Position numbers and translations under genes: made by a program
The notes under the pieces: generated by a model
The model's database searches: none
The model's input: the letters and a program-made list of their open reading frames with translations, nothing else
Told to the model about the DNA's origin: nothing
Shown: positions 43,113 to 52,494 of the stretch, piece by piece
Position numbering within the stretch: the first letter of the stretch is position 1
Layout of the letters: every line of letters starts with the position of its first letter
DNA from: Paenibacillus sp. FSL R7-0204
GTDB lineage: Bacteria; Bacillota; Bacilli; Paenibacillales; Paenibacillaceae
Length of the DNA: 64,000 nt
Direction of reading: 5' to 3'
Assembly: GCF_038002225.1 (NCBI RefSeq)
Contig: NZ_JBBOCA010000001.1
Span: forward strand, 1,736,001 to 1,800,000

Positions 43113-44945
43113 ATGACAGCGAAAACCAGAGTGTTTATGTTGTTTCTAATTGATATTGCGATCATATGGTTTAGTGTAGTCACTTCGTATATGTTCCGTT
43201 TCTTTGATGGCATTCCGCATGAATATGTTGTACAAATGATCCAGTTTGGAATAATTTCTACAGTTGCTATCGGAGGGAATTTGATCTATTTCGGGTTATA
43301 TCGACGGATGTGGCAATATGCCAGTATCGGTGAAATAGTATCTATCCTCAAGGCTATAATAACTGGGGCAATAATAGCTTATGGTATAGCTCTATTAATT
43401 TTACCGGCGCGTGTACCCTTTGGAGTAGAGGTTCGGATTATGGAGACCACTCTAGTTCTGGTTGGTGGTATCCGCTTCCTATGGAGATTCCTTCGAAAGG
43501 AACGGATTAATGACAAGAATAGAGAGACCCATGCTTTAATCGTCGGAGCCGGGGATTGTGGAATGCTAATTGCCAAGGAAATGATGGGTCCTTCATTCGC
43601 AGATACGAAATTGGTGGGCTTCATTGACGACAGCTCCAATAAATATCATATGTCTATTTTGGGACTGCCTGTCTTGGGGAATAGATATGATCTGCCGCGT
43701 CTGGTGAAGGAGAAGAATATTCATGAGATTATTATTGCCATGCCTTCAGTTTCCAGAACTGAAATATCCGAGATTATTAACCTGGCCAAGGCTACAGGCG
43801 CGAAGCTGAAGATTATCCCGGCACTGAATGACCTGATCGCAGGCAAGATCTCTGTCAAGAAGCTGCGCGATGTCAGTGTAGAAGACCTTCTGGGCCGTGA
43901 GCCGATCGTGGCAGACATGAACAGTATTCTAGGCTATGTTCATAACAAGACTGTATTGGTTACGGGCGCAGGCGGTTCAATCGGATCAGAGCTATGCCGC
44001 CAGATCTCTCCTTTTGCACCGGACAAGCTGCTGATTCTAGGACATGGCGAGAACAGTATCTATACAATCGAGATGGAACTGCGCAAGAGCTTCCCTTACT
44101 TAGAGATCGTGACCGTGATTGCCGATATTCAGGATCGTACCCGGCTGATGGATATATTCCAGAGCTACAAGCCGCAGGTCGTCTTTCATGCGGCAGCACA
44201 TAAGCACGTTCCTCTGATGGAGCGCAACCCTTCCGAAGCCATCAAGAATAATGTCTTCGGGACCCGCAATGTAGCTGACTGTGCAGACAAATATGGTGCA
44301 GAGCGCTTCGTGATGATTTCCTCAGACAAAGCGGTTAATCCAACCAGTGTCATGGGAGCCACGAAACGGATTGCAGAGATGTACGTGCAGAGTTTAAATG
44401 CCACAAGCCAAACGAAGTTCTCGGCAGTTCGATTCGGAAATGTTCTTGGCAGTCGAGGTAGTGTTATTCCAGCCTTCAAGAAGCAGATCGCAGCTGGGGG
44501 ACCAGTAACCGTTACGCATCCGGAGATGGTTCGTTATTTCATGACTATTCCTGAGGCCGTTCAACTGGTGATTCAGTCCGGCTCCTTCGCGAATGGCGGA
44601 GAAGTTTTTGTCCTGGATATGGGAGCACCGGTTAAGATTCTGGCTCTGGCCGAGGACTTAATCACACTGTCCGGTTACGAGCCTTACAAGGACATCGACA
44701 TCACCTTCTCAGGTATCCGTGAAGGCGAGAAGCTGTATGAAGAACTGCTGACTGATGAGGAGAACCTGGGTTCCACTCAGCATGACCGGATCTTTATCGG
44801 CAGACCTAATGTCTTTACTCAGAGCCAGATGGAGCTAGAATTCAAACGGTTAGAACGGGTTCTTACCGAAGATGCGGAAGCCATCCGCGAAGTGATTAAC
44901 CAAATCGTACCGATGCAGCCAGTCATCCAGGCAGCTATTAGCTAA
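43113..44945 (+). CDS. nucleotide-sugar 4,6-dehydratase, CapD/PglF/WbpM type, membrane-bound
   Basis: 610 aa. Four N-terminal membrane spans (within residues 1-110), a CoA-binding-like Rossmann segment (THALIVGAGDCGMLIAKEMM), then the catalytic SDR domain from about residue 275 (GAGGSIGSELCRQI; SSDKAVNPTSVMGATKR as the active-site region). Expected to convert UDP-GlcNAc to the 4-keto-6-deoxy sugar, the first step to bacillosamine when PglE and PglD homologues are present, as they are at 47.4-49.2 kb. Start at MTAKTRV, 8 bases after GGAGG. Confidence 0.93.
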   Translation: MTAKTRVFMLFLIDIAIIWFSVVTSYMFRFFDGIPHEYVVQMIQFGIISTVAIGGNLIYFGLYRRMWQYASIGEIVSILKAIITGAIIAYGIALLILPARVPFGVEVRIMETTLVLVGGIRFLWRFLRKERINDKNRETHALIVGAGDCGMLIAKEMMGPSFADTKLVGFIDDSSNKYHMSILGLPVLGNRYDLPRLVKEKNIHEIIIAMPSVSRTEISEIINLAKATGAKLKIIPALNDLIAGKISVKKLRDVSVEDLLGREPIVADMNSILGYVHNKTVLVTGAGGSIGSELCRQISPFAPDKLLILGHGENSIYTIEMELRKSFPYLEIVTVIADIQDRTRLMDIFQSYKPQVVFHAAAHKHVPLMERNPSEAIKNNVFGTRNVADCADKYGAERFVMISSDKAVNPTSVMGATKRIAEMYVQSLNATSQTKFSAVRFGNVLGSRGSVIPAFKKQIAAGGPVTVTHPEMVRYFMTIPEAVQLVIQSGSFANGGEVFVLDMGAPVKILALAEDLITLSGYEPYKDIDITFSGIREGEKLYEELLTDEENLGSTQHDRIFIGRPNVFTQSQMELEFKRLERVLTEDAEAIREVINQIVPMQPVIQAAIS

Positions 44946-44968
44946 TTAGAGATGTGGAGGTACCTGAT

Positions 44969-45649
44969 GTGAAAAGATGGAAAAAAGTGTTGATCTGGAC
45001 GCTATCAATCGTCGTCGTGTTAGGTGTTGGCGGGCTATTCGCGGCCAATTATGCTGTCGATAAGCTCATGAACTCCATGGCAGGCGGCTTCGATGTAGAA
45101 GCTGGAAATACGCCCAGTGTCCCTCAAGGACAAGTGATTGAGCCTATAGTTGCAGATAGCGATCCGTCTGCGGAGCCATCAGCTTCTGTTGCTCCGGCTT
45201 CAAGCTCTGCTCCAGATAGCACGCCTGCATCCGGTAATGCCATTGATCCGGCAGCTGCCAGCACGGACAAGCCGGTGAGTAATGGCAAGCCTGCAAGCAC
45301 TCCTGCTCCAACCCCTGCGGGTGTGGATGGATTAGCCCACATTTCAACGGACAAGGCCAAGGAAGTTCAAGAGAATGTAACGATCACAGATAAAGCGAAT
45401 GTGGCAGCGATCGTAGCTGCGCAGCTCAGTGTAGCAGATATTAAGAGATTGCAAGAGTTAGCCCAAGGCGGACTAACAACTGAAGAGAAGCGGGAAGCCC
45501 GCAGCATTATCCTCGGCAAGGTCTCAGAGGAGCAGTATAACGAGCTTGCTCAGATTGCCAAGAAGTACGGCGTGAGCCAAGGCAAGACCCGTGATCAGAT
45601 CCTAGCTGAAGAAGAGCAACTCAAAGCCCAAGAAAAAGGAAGTGAATAG
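44969..45649 (+). CDS. membrane-anchored protein with Pro/Ala/Ser-rich linker, 226 aa
   Basis: GTG start 8 bases after GGAGG. One N-terminal span (residues 7-27), then a low-complexity extracellular stretch rich in Ala, Pro and Ser (about 55-120) and a helical C-terminal part (VAAIVAAQLSVADIKRLQELAQGGLTTEEKREA). It has no recognised domain. Starts 23 bases after the dehydratase gene and ends 2 bases before the next, so it is part of the polysaccharide operon; a role in cell-wall passage or scaffolding is speculative. Confidence 0.75.
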   Translation: MKRWKKVLIWTLSIVVVLGVGGLFAANYAVDKLMNSMAGGFDVEAGNTPSVPQGQVIEPIVADSDPSAEPSASVAPASSSAPDSTPASGNAIDPAAASTDKPVSNGKPASTPAPTPAGVDGLAHISTDKAKEVQENVTITDKANVAAIVAAQLSVADIKRLQELAQGGLTTEEKREARSIILGKVSEEQYNELAQIAKKYGVSQGKTRDQILAEEEQLKAQEKGSE

Positions 45650-45651
45650 GC

Positions 45652-46701
45652 ATGTTCAAGATCAAGATTCCAGCAGCAGCACTTCTGAGCTTAGCCTTAA
45701 TGGGTTGTGAGCCCCTGACAGCATCGGCTCCGGTTACTGTAGCGGCAGCTACTCCTGTATCCACTGCTACAGCTGCTCCCATCAAAGAATCCAATTCCAT
45801 CAAAGTACAGAATGTGGATGTAACCATGCTATTCGATGGTGTTGCACTACAGCCGCCAGTTGGACAACATGTGTTCATGTACAATAACACTACCTATGTC
45901 CCTTTGCGCTTCATGTCGTATGCGCTGCAGAAGAGCGTAAGCTGGGATGCCAAGAACTTGAAGGTAACCGTAGCTGAGCCAAGCAGCTCAGAGATGGTAG
46001 TCATTAAGGAATACCTGATGAATGCGACTTCCAGTCCTTCTTTTGTAACCAAGAATATTACCCTGAACAACGTTAATGCAAGTTATGTATTTAGCGGGAG
46101 CACGAAGGCATTGCCCGCAGTCCAGTCCAGTTATCTGCTGAACGGCTCGATCTATGTCCCTCTAAGATTCTTATCGGAATCTGTAGGAAATTCCATTAGC
46201 TGGAATCCTAAAACAAAGACCATAACAGCAAATTCCAAGAACTACGAAGAAAATACAGCTTCTGCGAAGCCAACCGACAAGGGAACTAGCCCATCTGCAA
46301 GTGCAAAACCGGCACCAGCAGCAACCCCAACGGCTGAACCAGCTGGGGCAGCCGGTGGTTCAGGATCGGCAGGAACAGGGTCTGGTAAGGTTTCTTATGA
46401 GAGTATCACTAGTGAGACTGAAGCGAAGTTAAGTGCGTTAAAGTCACAAAGTACTTCTACTTTGTTTGGAATTGCCTTGGAATATGTGAATGCTACAGAT
46501 GCTGCAACCAAGCAAAGTATCAAGGCCAAAGGGATAGAGCAACTAGCCTCTTTTAAAGCCTCATTTAACAGTATAATCACTGACGCTGAACAAAAACTAA
46601 ACACTAATGGATATAGCACAGCTATTATTGCTCAATATAGAGCGGCTTTTGAGTCTGAGTTAAATGAAGGAAAAGCAATTGCTGAACGTATGGGGAAATA
46701 A
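45652..46701 (+). CDS. lipoprotein with two copper-amine-oxidase N-terminal-like domains, 349 aa
   Basis: Lipobox LMGC (Cys19). Two CuAO-N-like repeats, each with VPLRF (NNTTYVPLRFMSYALQKSVSW and NGSIYVPLRFLSESVGNSISW), residues about 50-200; a Pro/Ala/Gly-rich linker (about 205-245); then a helical C-terminus. It has no oxidase domain. Same operon as the neighbours; GC content begins to fall in its last third. Confidence 0.8.
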   Translation: MFKIKIPAAALLSLALMGCEPLTASAPVTVAAATPVSTATAAPIKESNSIKVQNVDVTMLFDGVALQPPVGQHVFMYNNTTYVPLRFMSYALQKSVSWDAKNLKVTVAEPSSSEMVVIKEYLMNATSSPSFVTKNITLNNVNASYVFSGSTKALPAVQSSYLLNGSIYVPLRFLSESVGNSISWNPKTKTITANSKNYEENTASAKPTDKGTSPSASAKPAPAATPTAEPAGAAGGSGSAGTGSGKVSYESITSETEAKLSALKSQSTSTLFGIALEYVNATDAATKQSIKAKGIEQLASFKASFNSIITDAEQKLNTNGYSTAIIAQYRAAFESELNEGKAIAERMGK

Positions 46702-46800
46702 TAGGTGTTGAAATAGACTTAACAAAGAAGAGAAATTGTCGAGAAGATGGCGGTTTAACATCCGCTATTTTCAATATCTGAAAACAGAGGTTGATAGTGA

Positions 46801-47421
46801 ATGAGGCCATATTTAGTAGTAAAGAGGGTTGTTGATTGGCTCATTGCATGTGTGCTTATTGTACTAAGTTCGCCCTTTATGATAGCAGCAATTATAGCTG
46901 TGAAGATTAGCTCAAGAGGGCCTGCTTTATTTAAGCAAGAACGCCCCGGAAAAAACTGCAAAATCTTCACGGTTTACAAGTTTAGGACAATGTCTCTAGA
47001 GACGGATGTGCAGGGGGAACTTTTGCCCGATATCCAAAGAATGACTAAGGTAGGTTCTTTTTTGCGTAAGACGAGCATTGACGAACTGCCCCAATTGTTT
47101 AACATTCTTAAGGGGGATATGAGCTTCATTGGACCGCGTCCTCTGTTAGTCAAATATCTTGAATATTATACACCTGAACAAAATCGTAGACATGACGTTA
47201 CACCAGGGATATCAGGGTGGGCTCAAGTGAATGGAAGAAACACAATCAGCTGGGAAGAAAAGTTCGACTATGATGTTTGGTATGTTGATCATATTAATTT
47301 AAAACTTGATATAAATATTTTCTGGAAAACGGTTAAGAATGTTTTGATTAGAGAAGGGGTTAACAACTCTCAGACAGATACGATGCCAGTCTTTACGGGT
47401 GGCAATACAATTGAAAGCTGA
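46801..47421 (+). CDS. initiating sugar-phosphate transferase (PglC-like, monotopic PGT)
   Basis: 206 aa. Residues 8-30 form the re-entrant membrane helix; motifs GPALFKQERPGKN, YKFRTM, TKVGSFLRKTSIDELPQLFN and IGPRPLL are diagnostic of bacterial sugar transferases. Transfers the first sugar phosphate to undecaprenyl phosphate. The short form, without the four extra spans of WbaP-type enzymes, and the adjacent PglD/PglE genes suggest UDP-diNAc-bacillosamine as donor. Confidence 0.92.
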   Translation: MRPYLVVKRVVDWLIACVLIVLSSPFMIAAIIAVKISSRGPALFKQERPGKNCKIFTVYKFRTMSLETDVQGELLPDIQRMTKVGSFLRKTSIDELPQLFNILKGDMSFIGPRPLLVKYLEYYTPEQNRRHDVTPGISGWAQVNGRNTISWEEKFDYDVWYVDHINLKLDINIFWKTVKNVLIREGVNNSQTDTMPVFTGGNTIES

Positions 47422-47448
47422 TTATTCTATCAAGGCCAGGTGACTTCA

Positions 47449-48087
47449 TTGGGAAACTTATTGATCTTGGGGGCTGGAGGACATGGTAAGGTTATCGCAG
47501 AAACGGCTATGCTTACTGGTCTATGGGACGAGATAGCCTTTTTGGACAATGATAGTACTCTTAACAGGGTGATAGGGATTCCTGTTATTGGAGGTTTCGA
47601 TACTTATCCTAACCATAAAGAGACATATTCTAACGCGATCGTTGCCATCGGGAATAATTACAATAGGTTGATTTGGCTGGCTACACTTGAACAAGCGGGC
47701 TACAAAATCCCTGTAATAATTCATCCCTCCAGCATATTAAGTGAATTCTGTGAAATTGAGCCCGGTACTGTAGTTCTCGCTGGTGTTGTGGTCAATGCAG
47801 ATGCTAGAATCGCAAAGGGATGCATCCTTAATACTTCAAGTACGATTGATCATGATTGTGTGATTGGGAATGGGGTTCATATTTCTCCTGGCACCAATAT
47901 TAGCGGTACAGTTACAATTAATGATTTCTCTTGGCTAGGTGTAGGGTCGAAGGTTGTAAATAATATCACTATAGGCTCGAATGTGATTGTGGCCGCTGGC
48001 GCTGTAGTAATTAATGATATTCCTGATAGTGTAATGGTAGCAGGTGTACCAGCACAAATAAAAAAATGTTTTGGAGATGAAATGTAA
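47449..48087 (+). CDS. sugar O/N-acetyltransferase, NeuD/PglD family
   Basis: About 212 aa. N-terminal Rossmann-like segment LLILGAGGHGKVIAETA, then left-handed beta-helix hexapeptides (GTVVLAGVVVNADARIAKGC, IDHDCVIGNGVHISPG). Likely acetylates the 4-amino sugar to UDP-diNAc-bacillosamine. TTG at 47449, 5 bases after AGGTGA, puts the product start in register with family members; GTG at 47440 is the alternative. The stop overlaps the next start by one base. Confidence 0.9.
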   Translation: MGNLLILGAGGHGKVIAETAMLTGLWDEIAFLDNDSTLNRVIGIPVIGGFDTYPNHKETYSNAIVAIGNNYNRLIWLATLEQAGYKIPVIIHPSSILSEFCEIEPGTVVLAGVVVNADARIAKGCILNTSSTIDHDCVIGNGVHISPGTNISGTVTINDFSWLGVGSKVVNNITIGSNVIVAAGAVVINDIPDSVMVAGVPAQIKKCFGDEM

Positions 48088-49223
48088 TGCAGGAGCGTAT
48101 ATATTTGTCACCTCCACATATGAGTGGAAATGAAATGAAATACATACAGGAGGCATTCGATAGTAACTGGATTGCTCCTTTAGGCACTAACGTTGATAAG
48201 TTCGAAGAAGAGATTTGCGACTATGTTGGCATGGAGCATGGGCTTGCCTTGTCATCAGGTACAGCAGGAATTCACCTGGCACTGAAATACTTTGGTGTAG
48301 GTCCTGGTGATTATGTCTTCTGTTCAGATTTAACCTTTGCAGGAAGTTGTAATCCGATTCTTTACCAGTACGCGAATCCAGTATTCATTGATTCCGAACC
48401 GGAAACTTGGAATATGTCACCTGTAGCTTTAGAAAAAGCATTTGAATGGGCCTTAAAGGAAGATAAAATGCCCAAAGCTATAATTATCGTAGATCTTTAT
48501 GGACAAAGCGCGGACTACGATCAACTTTTGCCTTTATGCAGGAAATATGGTGTACCAGTAATTGAAGATGCAGCAGAAGCGCTGGGTGCCACCTATAAAG
48601 GGAAAAAGTGTGGTACATTTGGTGACATTAATATTTTTTCATTTAATGGAAATAAAATCATTACTACCTCTGGTGGAGGAATGATTGTTTCAAACGATGA
48701 GGCTGCAATTAAGAAAATGCGTTTTTGGGCTACACAGTCGAGAGAACCAGAAAAACATTATGAACATAAGGAAATTGGATATAATTATCGGATGTCTAAT
48801 ATTTGTGCAGGAATAGGCAGAGGACAATTAGAAGTTCTAGAAAAACGCATAGAATCCAAAAGAAAGATAAGATATTTATATGAAGAAAAGCTCAAGGGAC
48901 TACCAATTGTATTCCTACCAGTTACAAAAGACAGTTCTTCAAATTATTGGCTCACAGTTGTATTAATTAAAAAAGAGAGCCAGGTTAGGCCCAATGATAT
49001 AATCGGATTTTTAGAAGAAAACAATATCGAATCAAGACCCGTTTGGAAACCAATGAGTCTTCAACCTATTTTTAAAAAATATGAGTGTTTTAAGGGATTT
49101 GAAGCTGATTTAGGAGAAAAAGTTTTTGAAGATGGTATTTGTTTGCCTTCTGGAAGTGACTTAAGTGAAGCCCAAATAGGTTTAGTTATTAAACTTCTTC
49201 TTAAGTTGTTTAAAAGTATTTAG
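48087..49223 (+). CDS. PLP-dependent sugar aminotransferase, DegT/DnrJ/EryC1/StrS (PglE-like)
   Basis: 378 aa. The cofactor-binding region is clear: SSGTAGIHLALKYFG, VIEDAAEALGA, and FSFNGNKIITTSGGGM with the Schiff-base Lys in GNK. Adds the 4-amino group to the 4-keto-6-deoxy sugar from the dehydratase. Translationally coupled to the acetyltransferase gene. Confidence 0.94.
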   Translation: MQERIYLSPPHMSGNEMKYIQEAFDSNWIAPLGTNVDKFEEEICDYVGMEHGLALSSGTAGIHLALKYFGVGPGDYVFCSDLTFAGSCNPILYQYANPVFIDSEPETWNMSPVALEKAFEWALKEDKMPKAIIIVDLYGQSADYDQLLPLCRKYGVPVIEDAAEALGATYKGKKCGTFGDINIFSFNGNKIITTSGGGMIVSNDEAAIKKMRFWATQSREPEKHYEHKEIGYNYRMSNICAGIGRGQLEVLEKRIESKRKIRYLYEEKLKGLPIVFLPVTKDSSSNYWLTVVLIKKESQVRPNDIIGFLEENNIESRPVWKPMSLQPIFKKYECFKGFEADLGEKVFEDGICLPSGSDLSEAQIGLVIKLLLKLFKSI

Positions 49224-49255
49224 TTTTTTTATATACGATAAAAGGGGCAAACATT

Positions 49256-50458
49256 GTGACAAAAGATATACTTCTAGTTGCACATTTTTTTGGCGATTTA
49301 GGCACCAGTGAAAATAATCGTTTTAGTTATATTGCCAATATGTTATCAAAATCTCAGTATAATATTGAAGTTGTAACTTCGGATTTTTCCCATAACACAA
49401 AAAAGAAAAAAGATATTTTAAAAGAAAGTTTGAATTATAAAATAAAATACATTGCCGAACCAAGTTACTTGAAAAATGTATCATTAAATAGATTCAGTAG
49501 TCATTTTGTGATGGGAAGAAGACTGAGGAAGTATTTACAATCGCGTAAAAAGCCGGATTTAATATATTGTGCTGTTCCTTCACTAGATGTGGCTAGAGTT
49601 GTAACCAAGTACGCAAAAAAGCATGAGATTCATTTAGTCCTTGATATTCAAGATTTATGGCCCGAAGCATTTGAAATGATTTTTAATGTACCTATATTGA
49701 AAAAAATATTTTTCTTACCAATGCAAATGAGAGCAAACTTTATTTATAAATCTGCTGATGAAATTATTGCAGTATCAAATACTTACGTGGAAAGAGCTAT
49801 GAGAGTTAACAAAAAATCTAATAGGCCTTATTGTGTATATTTAGGTACTGAATTAAAGACATTTGATAGGTTAGCTGAAAAAAATAAAATAATTAATAAA
49901 CCGGAGAATGAGTTTTGGCTTGTGTATGTTGGTACTTTGGGACATAGTTATGACTTAACCTGCGTAATCGATGCGGTATCTATACTTAAACATCAGGGTA
50001 TAGAAAATATTAAATTTAAAGTTTTAGGGGATGGTCCGCTTAAGCATAGGTTTGAAGCATATGCAAAAGAAAAGAAGATTGCAGCTGATTTCCTAGGAAG
50101 ACTTAATTATGGTGCTATGACTGGCATATTAATAGAATGTGATATTGCTGTCAATCCTATTAGTCCAAGAGCGGCTCAGAGTATAATAAATAAACATGGT
50201 GATTATGCTGCTGCTGGTCTCCCCGTACTAAATACTCAAGAGTCTTTGGAATATAAGAAATTAGTCGATGATTATAAAATGGGGATTAATTGTAATAACA
50301 ATGATCCAGATGATTTGGCCGCAAAACTAAAAGAATTATATGAAAATGATGAATTAAGAAAGGTAATGGGACTGAATAGTCGGAGGTTAGCCGAAGAAAA
50401 ATTTGATAGAGCACAAACTTATCCAATCATCCTTGAGGCAATTAACAAGGGGGGATGA
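49256..50458 (+). CDS. glycosyltransferase family 4
   Basis: 400 aa, GTG start behind AAAAGGGG. GT-B fold: N-terminal half with LVLDIQDLWPEAFEM, C-terminal donor-binding half with LVYVGTLGHSYDL, KVLGDGPLKHRFE, and an EX7E-like area replaced by NPISPRAAQSIINKHGDYAAAGLPVLNT. Resembles WbuB-type enzymes that act on lipid-linked amino-sugar acceptors. Very A/T-rich codons. Confidence 0.9.
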   Translation: MTKDILLVAHFFGDLGTSENNRFSYIANMLSKSQYNIEVVTSDFSHNTKKKKDILKESLNYKIKYIAEPSYLKNVSLNRFSSHFVMGRRLRKYLQSRKKPDLIYCAVPSLDVARVVTKYAKKHEIHLVLDIQDLWPEAFEMIFNVPILKKIFFLPMQMRANFIYKSADEIIAVSNTYVERAMRVNKKSNRPYCVYLGTELKTFDRLAEKNKIINKPENEFWLVYVGTLGHSYDLTCVIDAVSILKHQGIENIKFKVLGDGPLKHRFEAYAKEKKIAADFLGRLNYGAMTGILIECDIAVNPISPRAAQSIINKHGDYAAAGLPVLNTQESLEYKKLVDDYKMGINCNNNDPDDLAAKLKELYENDELRKVMGLNSRRLAEEKFDRAQTYPIILEAINKGG

Positions 50459-50525
50459 TTTCTAAGTAAGTATTTGGATTATAGCTTAATTTTATTTGAA
50501 AATAAGAAATTAGAGGATGGTTAGT

Positions 50526-51341
50526 TTGGAGAAAAATGCTGATATGGCTATTTTAGTTGTTTCCTGTGATGCGTATGTAGATGTCGCTGAATATTTTTTT
50601 CCACTTTATTATAAATATTGGTCTGATTCTCCTTTTCCTGTTTACTTTGTGAATAATACAATTAGTAAAGAATACGGGAATACAGTAACTGTTATCAATG
50701 CAGGTAATGAAAAAGACTGGTCAGGAAGAGTGAAATTAGCACTAGGTCAAATTAAAGAAAAATATATTTTGTTTATGTTAGAAGACTACTACATTGGAAA
50801 ACATGTGAATACAAACGTAATTTCCGAAGCGCTAAATATTATGAATTCCGAAAAAATTGTATATTATAGAATAACAAATCAGCCTAAAGGTAAATTTGAA
50901 CACAAAAAATATAAGTACTTATCACCAATAGCTGATAATCAAGCATATGGAGTTAACTTACAGGCTGCAATCTGGGAAAAAGAGTTTTTCGAGAAATATT
51001 TAGGCGATGTTGATTGTTCGGCTTGGACAGTGGAAATTAATCATTTGAAAAAGGTGAAAGATAAATACTCTGAAGATATTAAAGATTGCGTAGTTGATAC
51101 AAGGGGAATCATTGACATTCATAATGGAGTTATTAAAGGTAAGTGGGTTCCGAAAACCTTAAAGTACTTTAAACAAAACGGGATTTTCATTGATAAAGGA
51201 GCAAGAGGCGTTCTTTCCTTGAAAAATAATTTGAGCATTAATGCACGTGCTTCCTTGAGCCCGATTTTTTCAAATGAGTCTAGAAGATTATTAAAGAGAA
51301 ATTTATCAAAGCTAGGATTTACATTCACATCAGATAATTAA
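50526..51341 (+). CDS. putative glycosyltransferase, 271 aa
   Basis: The N-terminal strand MAILVVSCDAYVDVAEYFFP and the acidic motif FMLEDYYIG (about residues 90-98) fit a GT-A type transferase with an ED-x-Y metal-binding site, but I cannot name a family. Start TTG (MEKNADM) has GAGG 9 bases upstream; the ATG at 50517 directly abuts it. Lies within the AT-rich island. Confidence 0.65.
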   Translation: MEKNADMAILVVSCDAYVDVAEYFFPLYYKYWSDSPFPVYFVNNTISKEYGNTVTVINAGNEKDWSGRVKLALGQIKEKYILFMLEDYYIGKHVNTNVISEALNIMNSEKIVYYRITNQPKGKFEHKKYKYLSPIADNQAYGVNLQAAIWEKEFFEKYLGDVDCSAWTVEINHLKKVKDKYSEDIKDCVVDTRGIIDIHNGVIKGKWVPKTLKYFKQNGIFIDKGARGVLSLKNNLSINARASLSPIFSNESRRLLKRNLSKLGFTFTSDN

Positions 51342-51471
51342 TGAGGAATATTGTTTTCCCTTACTTTAACTACATGTTTTAAATCATATTACCCATTTGA
51401 ATATTATTTTAAATGAATTTTGTTTTAATAGATTATCTAATAATATAATTGTAAAGAAAGAGGAACTTGAT

Positions 51472-52494
51472 ATGTTTAAAGATAAAACTTTGTTAATTAC
51501 TGGTGGTACAGGAAGCTTTGGAAATGAAGTGCTTCAACGTTTTCTAAACACTGACATAAAAGAAATAAGAATTTTTTCAAGAGATGAAAAAAAACAAGAT
51601 GATATGCGCAGACACTATCAAAATGATAAGATTAAATACTACATAGGGGATGTACGGGATTTACAAAGTTTGAAGAGTGCATTGTCAGGTGTTGATTATG
51701 TTTTTCAAGCTGCAGCATTAAAACAGGTGCCAAGTTGCGAATTTTTTCCTATGGAAGCTGTTAAAACTAATATTGTTGGTACAGAAAATGTACTAACTGC
51801 ATGTATTGACTCAGGAGTGAAAAAAGTTATTTGCCTTTCAACTGATAAAGCAGCCTATCCAGTAAATGCGATGGGGATTTCTAAGGCTTTAATGGAGAAA
51901 GTATTCGTAGCTAAATCCAGAACAGTATTACCAGATAAAACTCTTATCTGCGGTACTAGATATGGAAATGTACTCTACTCAAGAGGATCAGTTCTTCCTT
52001 TATTTGTAGAACAAATAAAAAGTGGAAAACCGTTAACTGTTACTGAATCTTTGATGACTCGTTTCATTATGAGTCTTGAAGAAGCAATGGAGTTAGTAAT
52101 GTTTGCGTTTGAAAATGCGGAAACAGGAGATATATTAATACAAAAAGCTCCTTCTTGTTATATTGGCGATCTTGCACAAGCTATTAAAGAATTATTTCAA
52201 GTTGATAATGAAATAAAAATTATTGGAACTCGACATGGCGAGAAAATGTATGAAGTGTTGATGACTAGAGAAGAAGCAGCTAAGGCTAGTGATATGGGAG
52301 AATATTATCGTATTCCTGCCGATAATAGAGATTTGAATTATGAAAAATATCTAGAAAATGGTTCATCCGAAATTACTGTAGCAGAAGAATATACTTCAAG
52401 TAATACAAAAATACTTACAGTTGAAGAGATAAAAAAAAGACTCCTAGAAATCGATGAGATTAAAATAGAATTAGCAGCATGGGAGGGGAGATAG
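51472..52494 (+). CDS. UDP-GlcNAc 4,6-dehydratase/5-epimerase (CapE/FnlA-like)
   Basis: 340 aa, SDR fold. NAD motif GGTGSFG (residues 10-16), active-site stretch LSTDKAAYPVNAMGISKALMEK (with Met-Lys typical of this family), RYGNVLYSRGSV. First enzyme of the UDP-L-FucNAc pathway. Start at MFKDKTLL behind GAGGAAC; the 25-codon upstream extension is AT-rich and unsupported. Directly followed by the CapF-like gene. Confidence 0.9.
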   Translation: MFKDKTLLITGGTGSFGNEVLQRFLNTDIKEIRIFSRDEKKQDDMRRHYQNDKIKYYIGDVRDLQSLKSALSGVDYVFQAAALKQVPSCEFFPMEAVKTNIVGTENVLTACIDSGVKKVICLSTDKAAYPVNAMGISKALMEKVFVAKSRTVLPDKTLICGTRYGNVLYSRGSVLPLFVEQIKSGKPLTVTESLMTRFIMSLEEAMELVMFAFENAETGDILIQKAPSCYIGDLAQAIKELFQVDNEIKIIGTRHGEKMYEVLMTREEAAKASDMGEYYRIPADNRDLNYEKYLENGSSEITVAEEYTSSNTKILTVEEIKKRLLEIDEIKIELAAWEGR

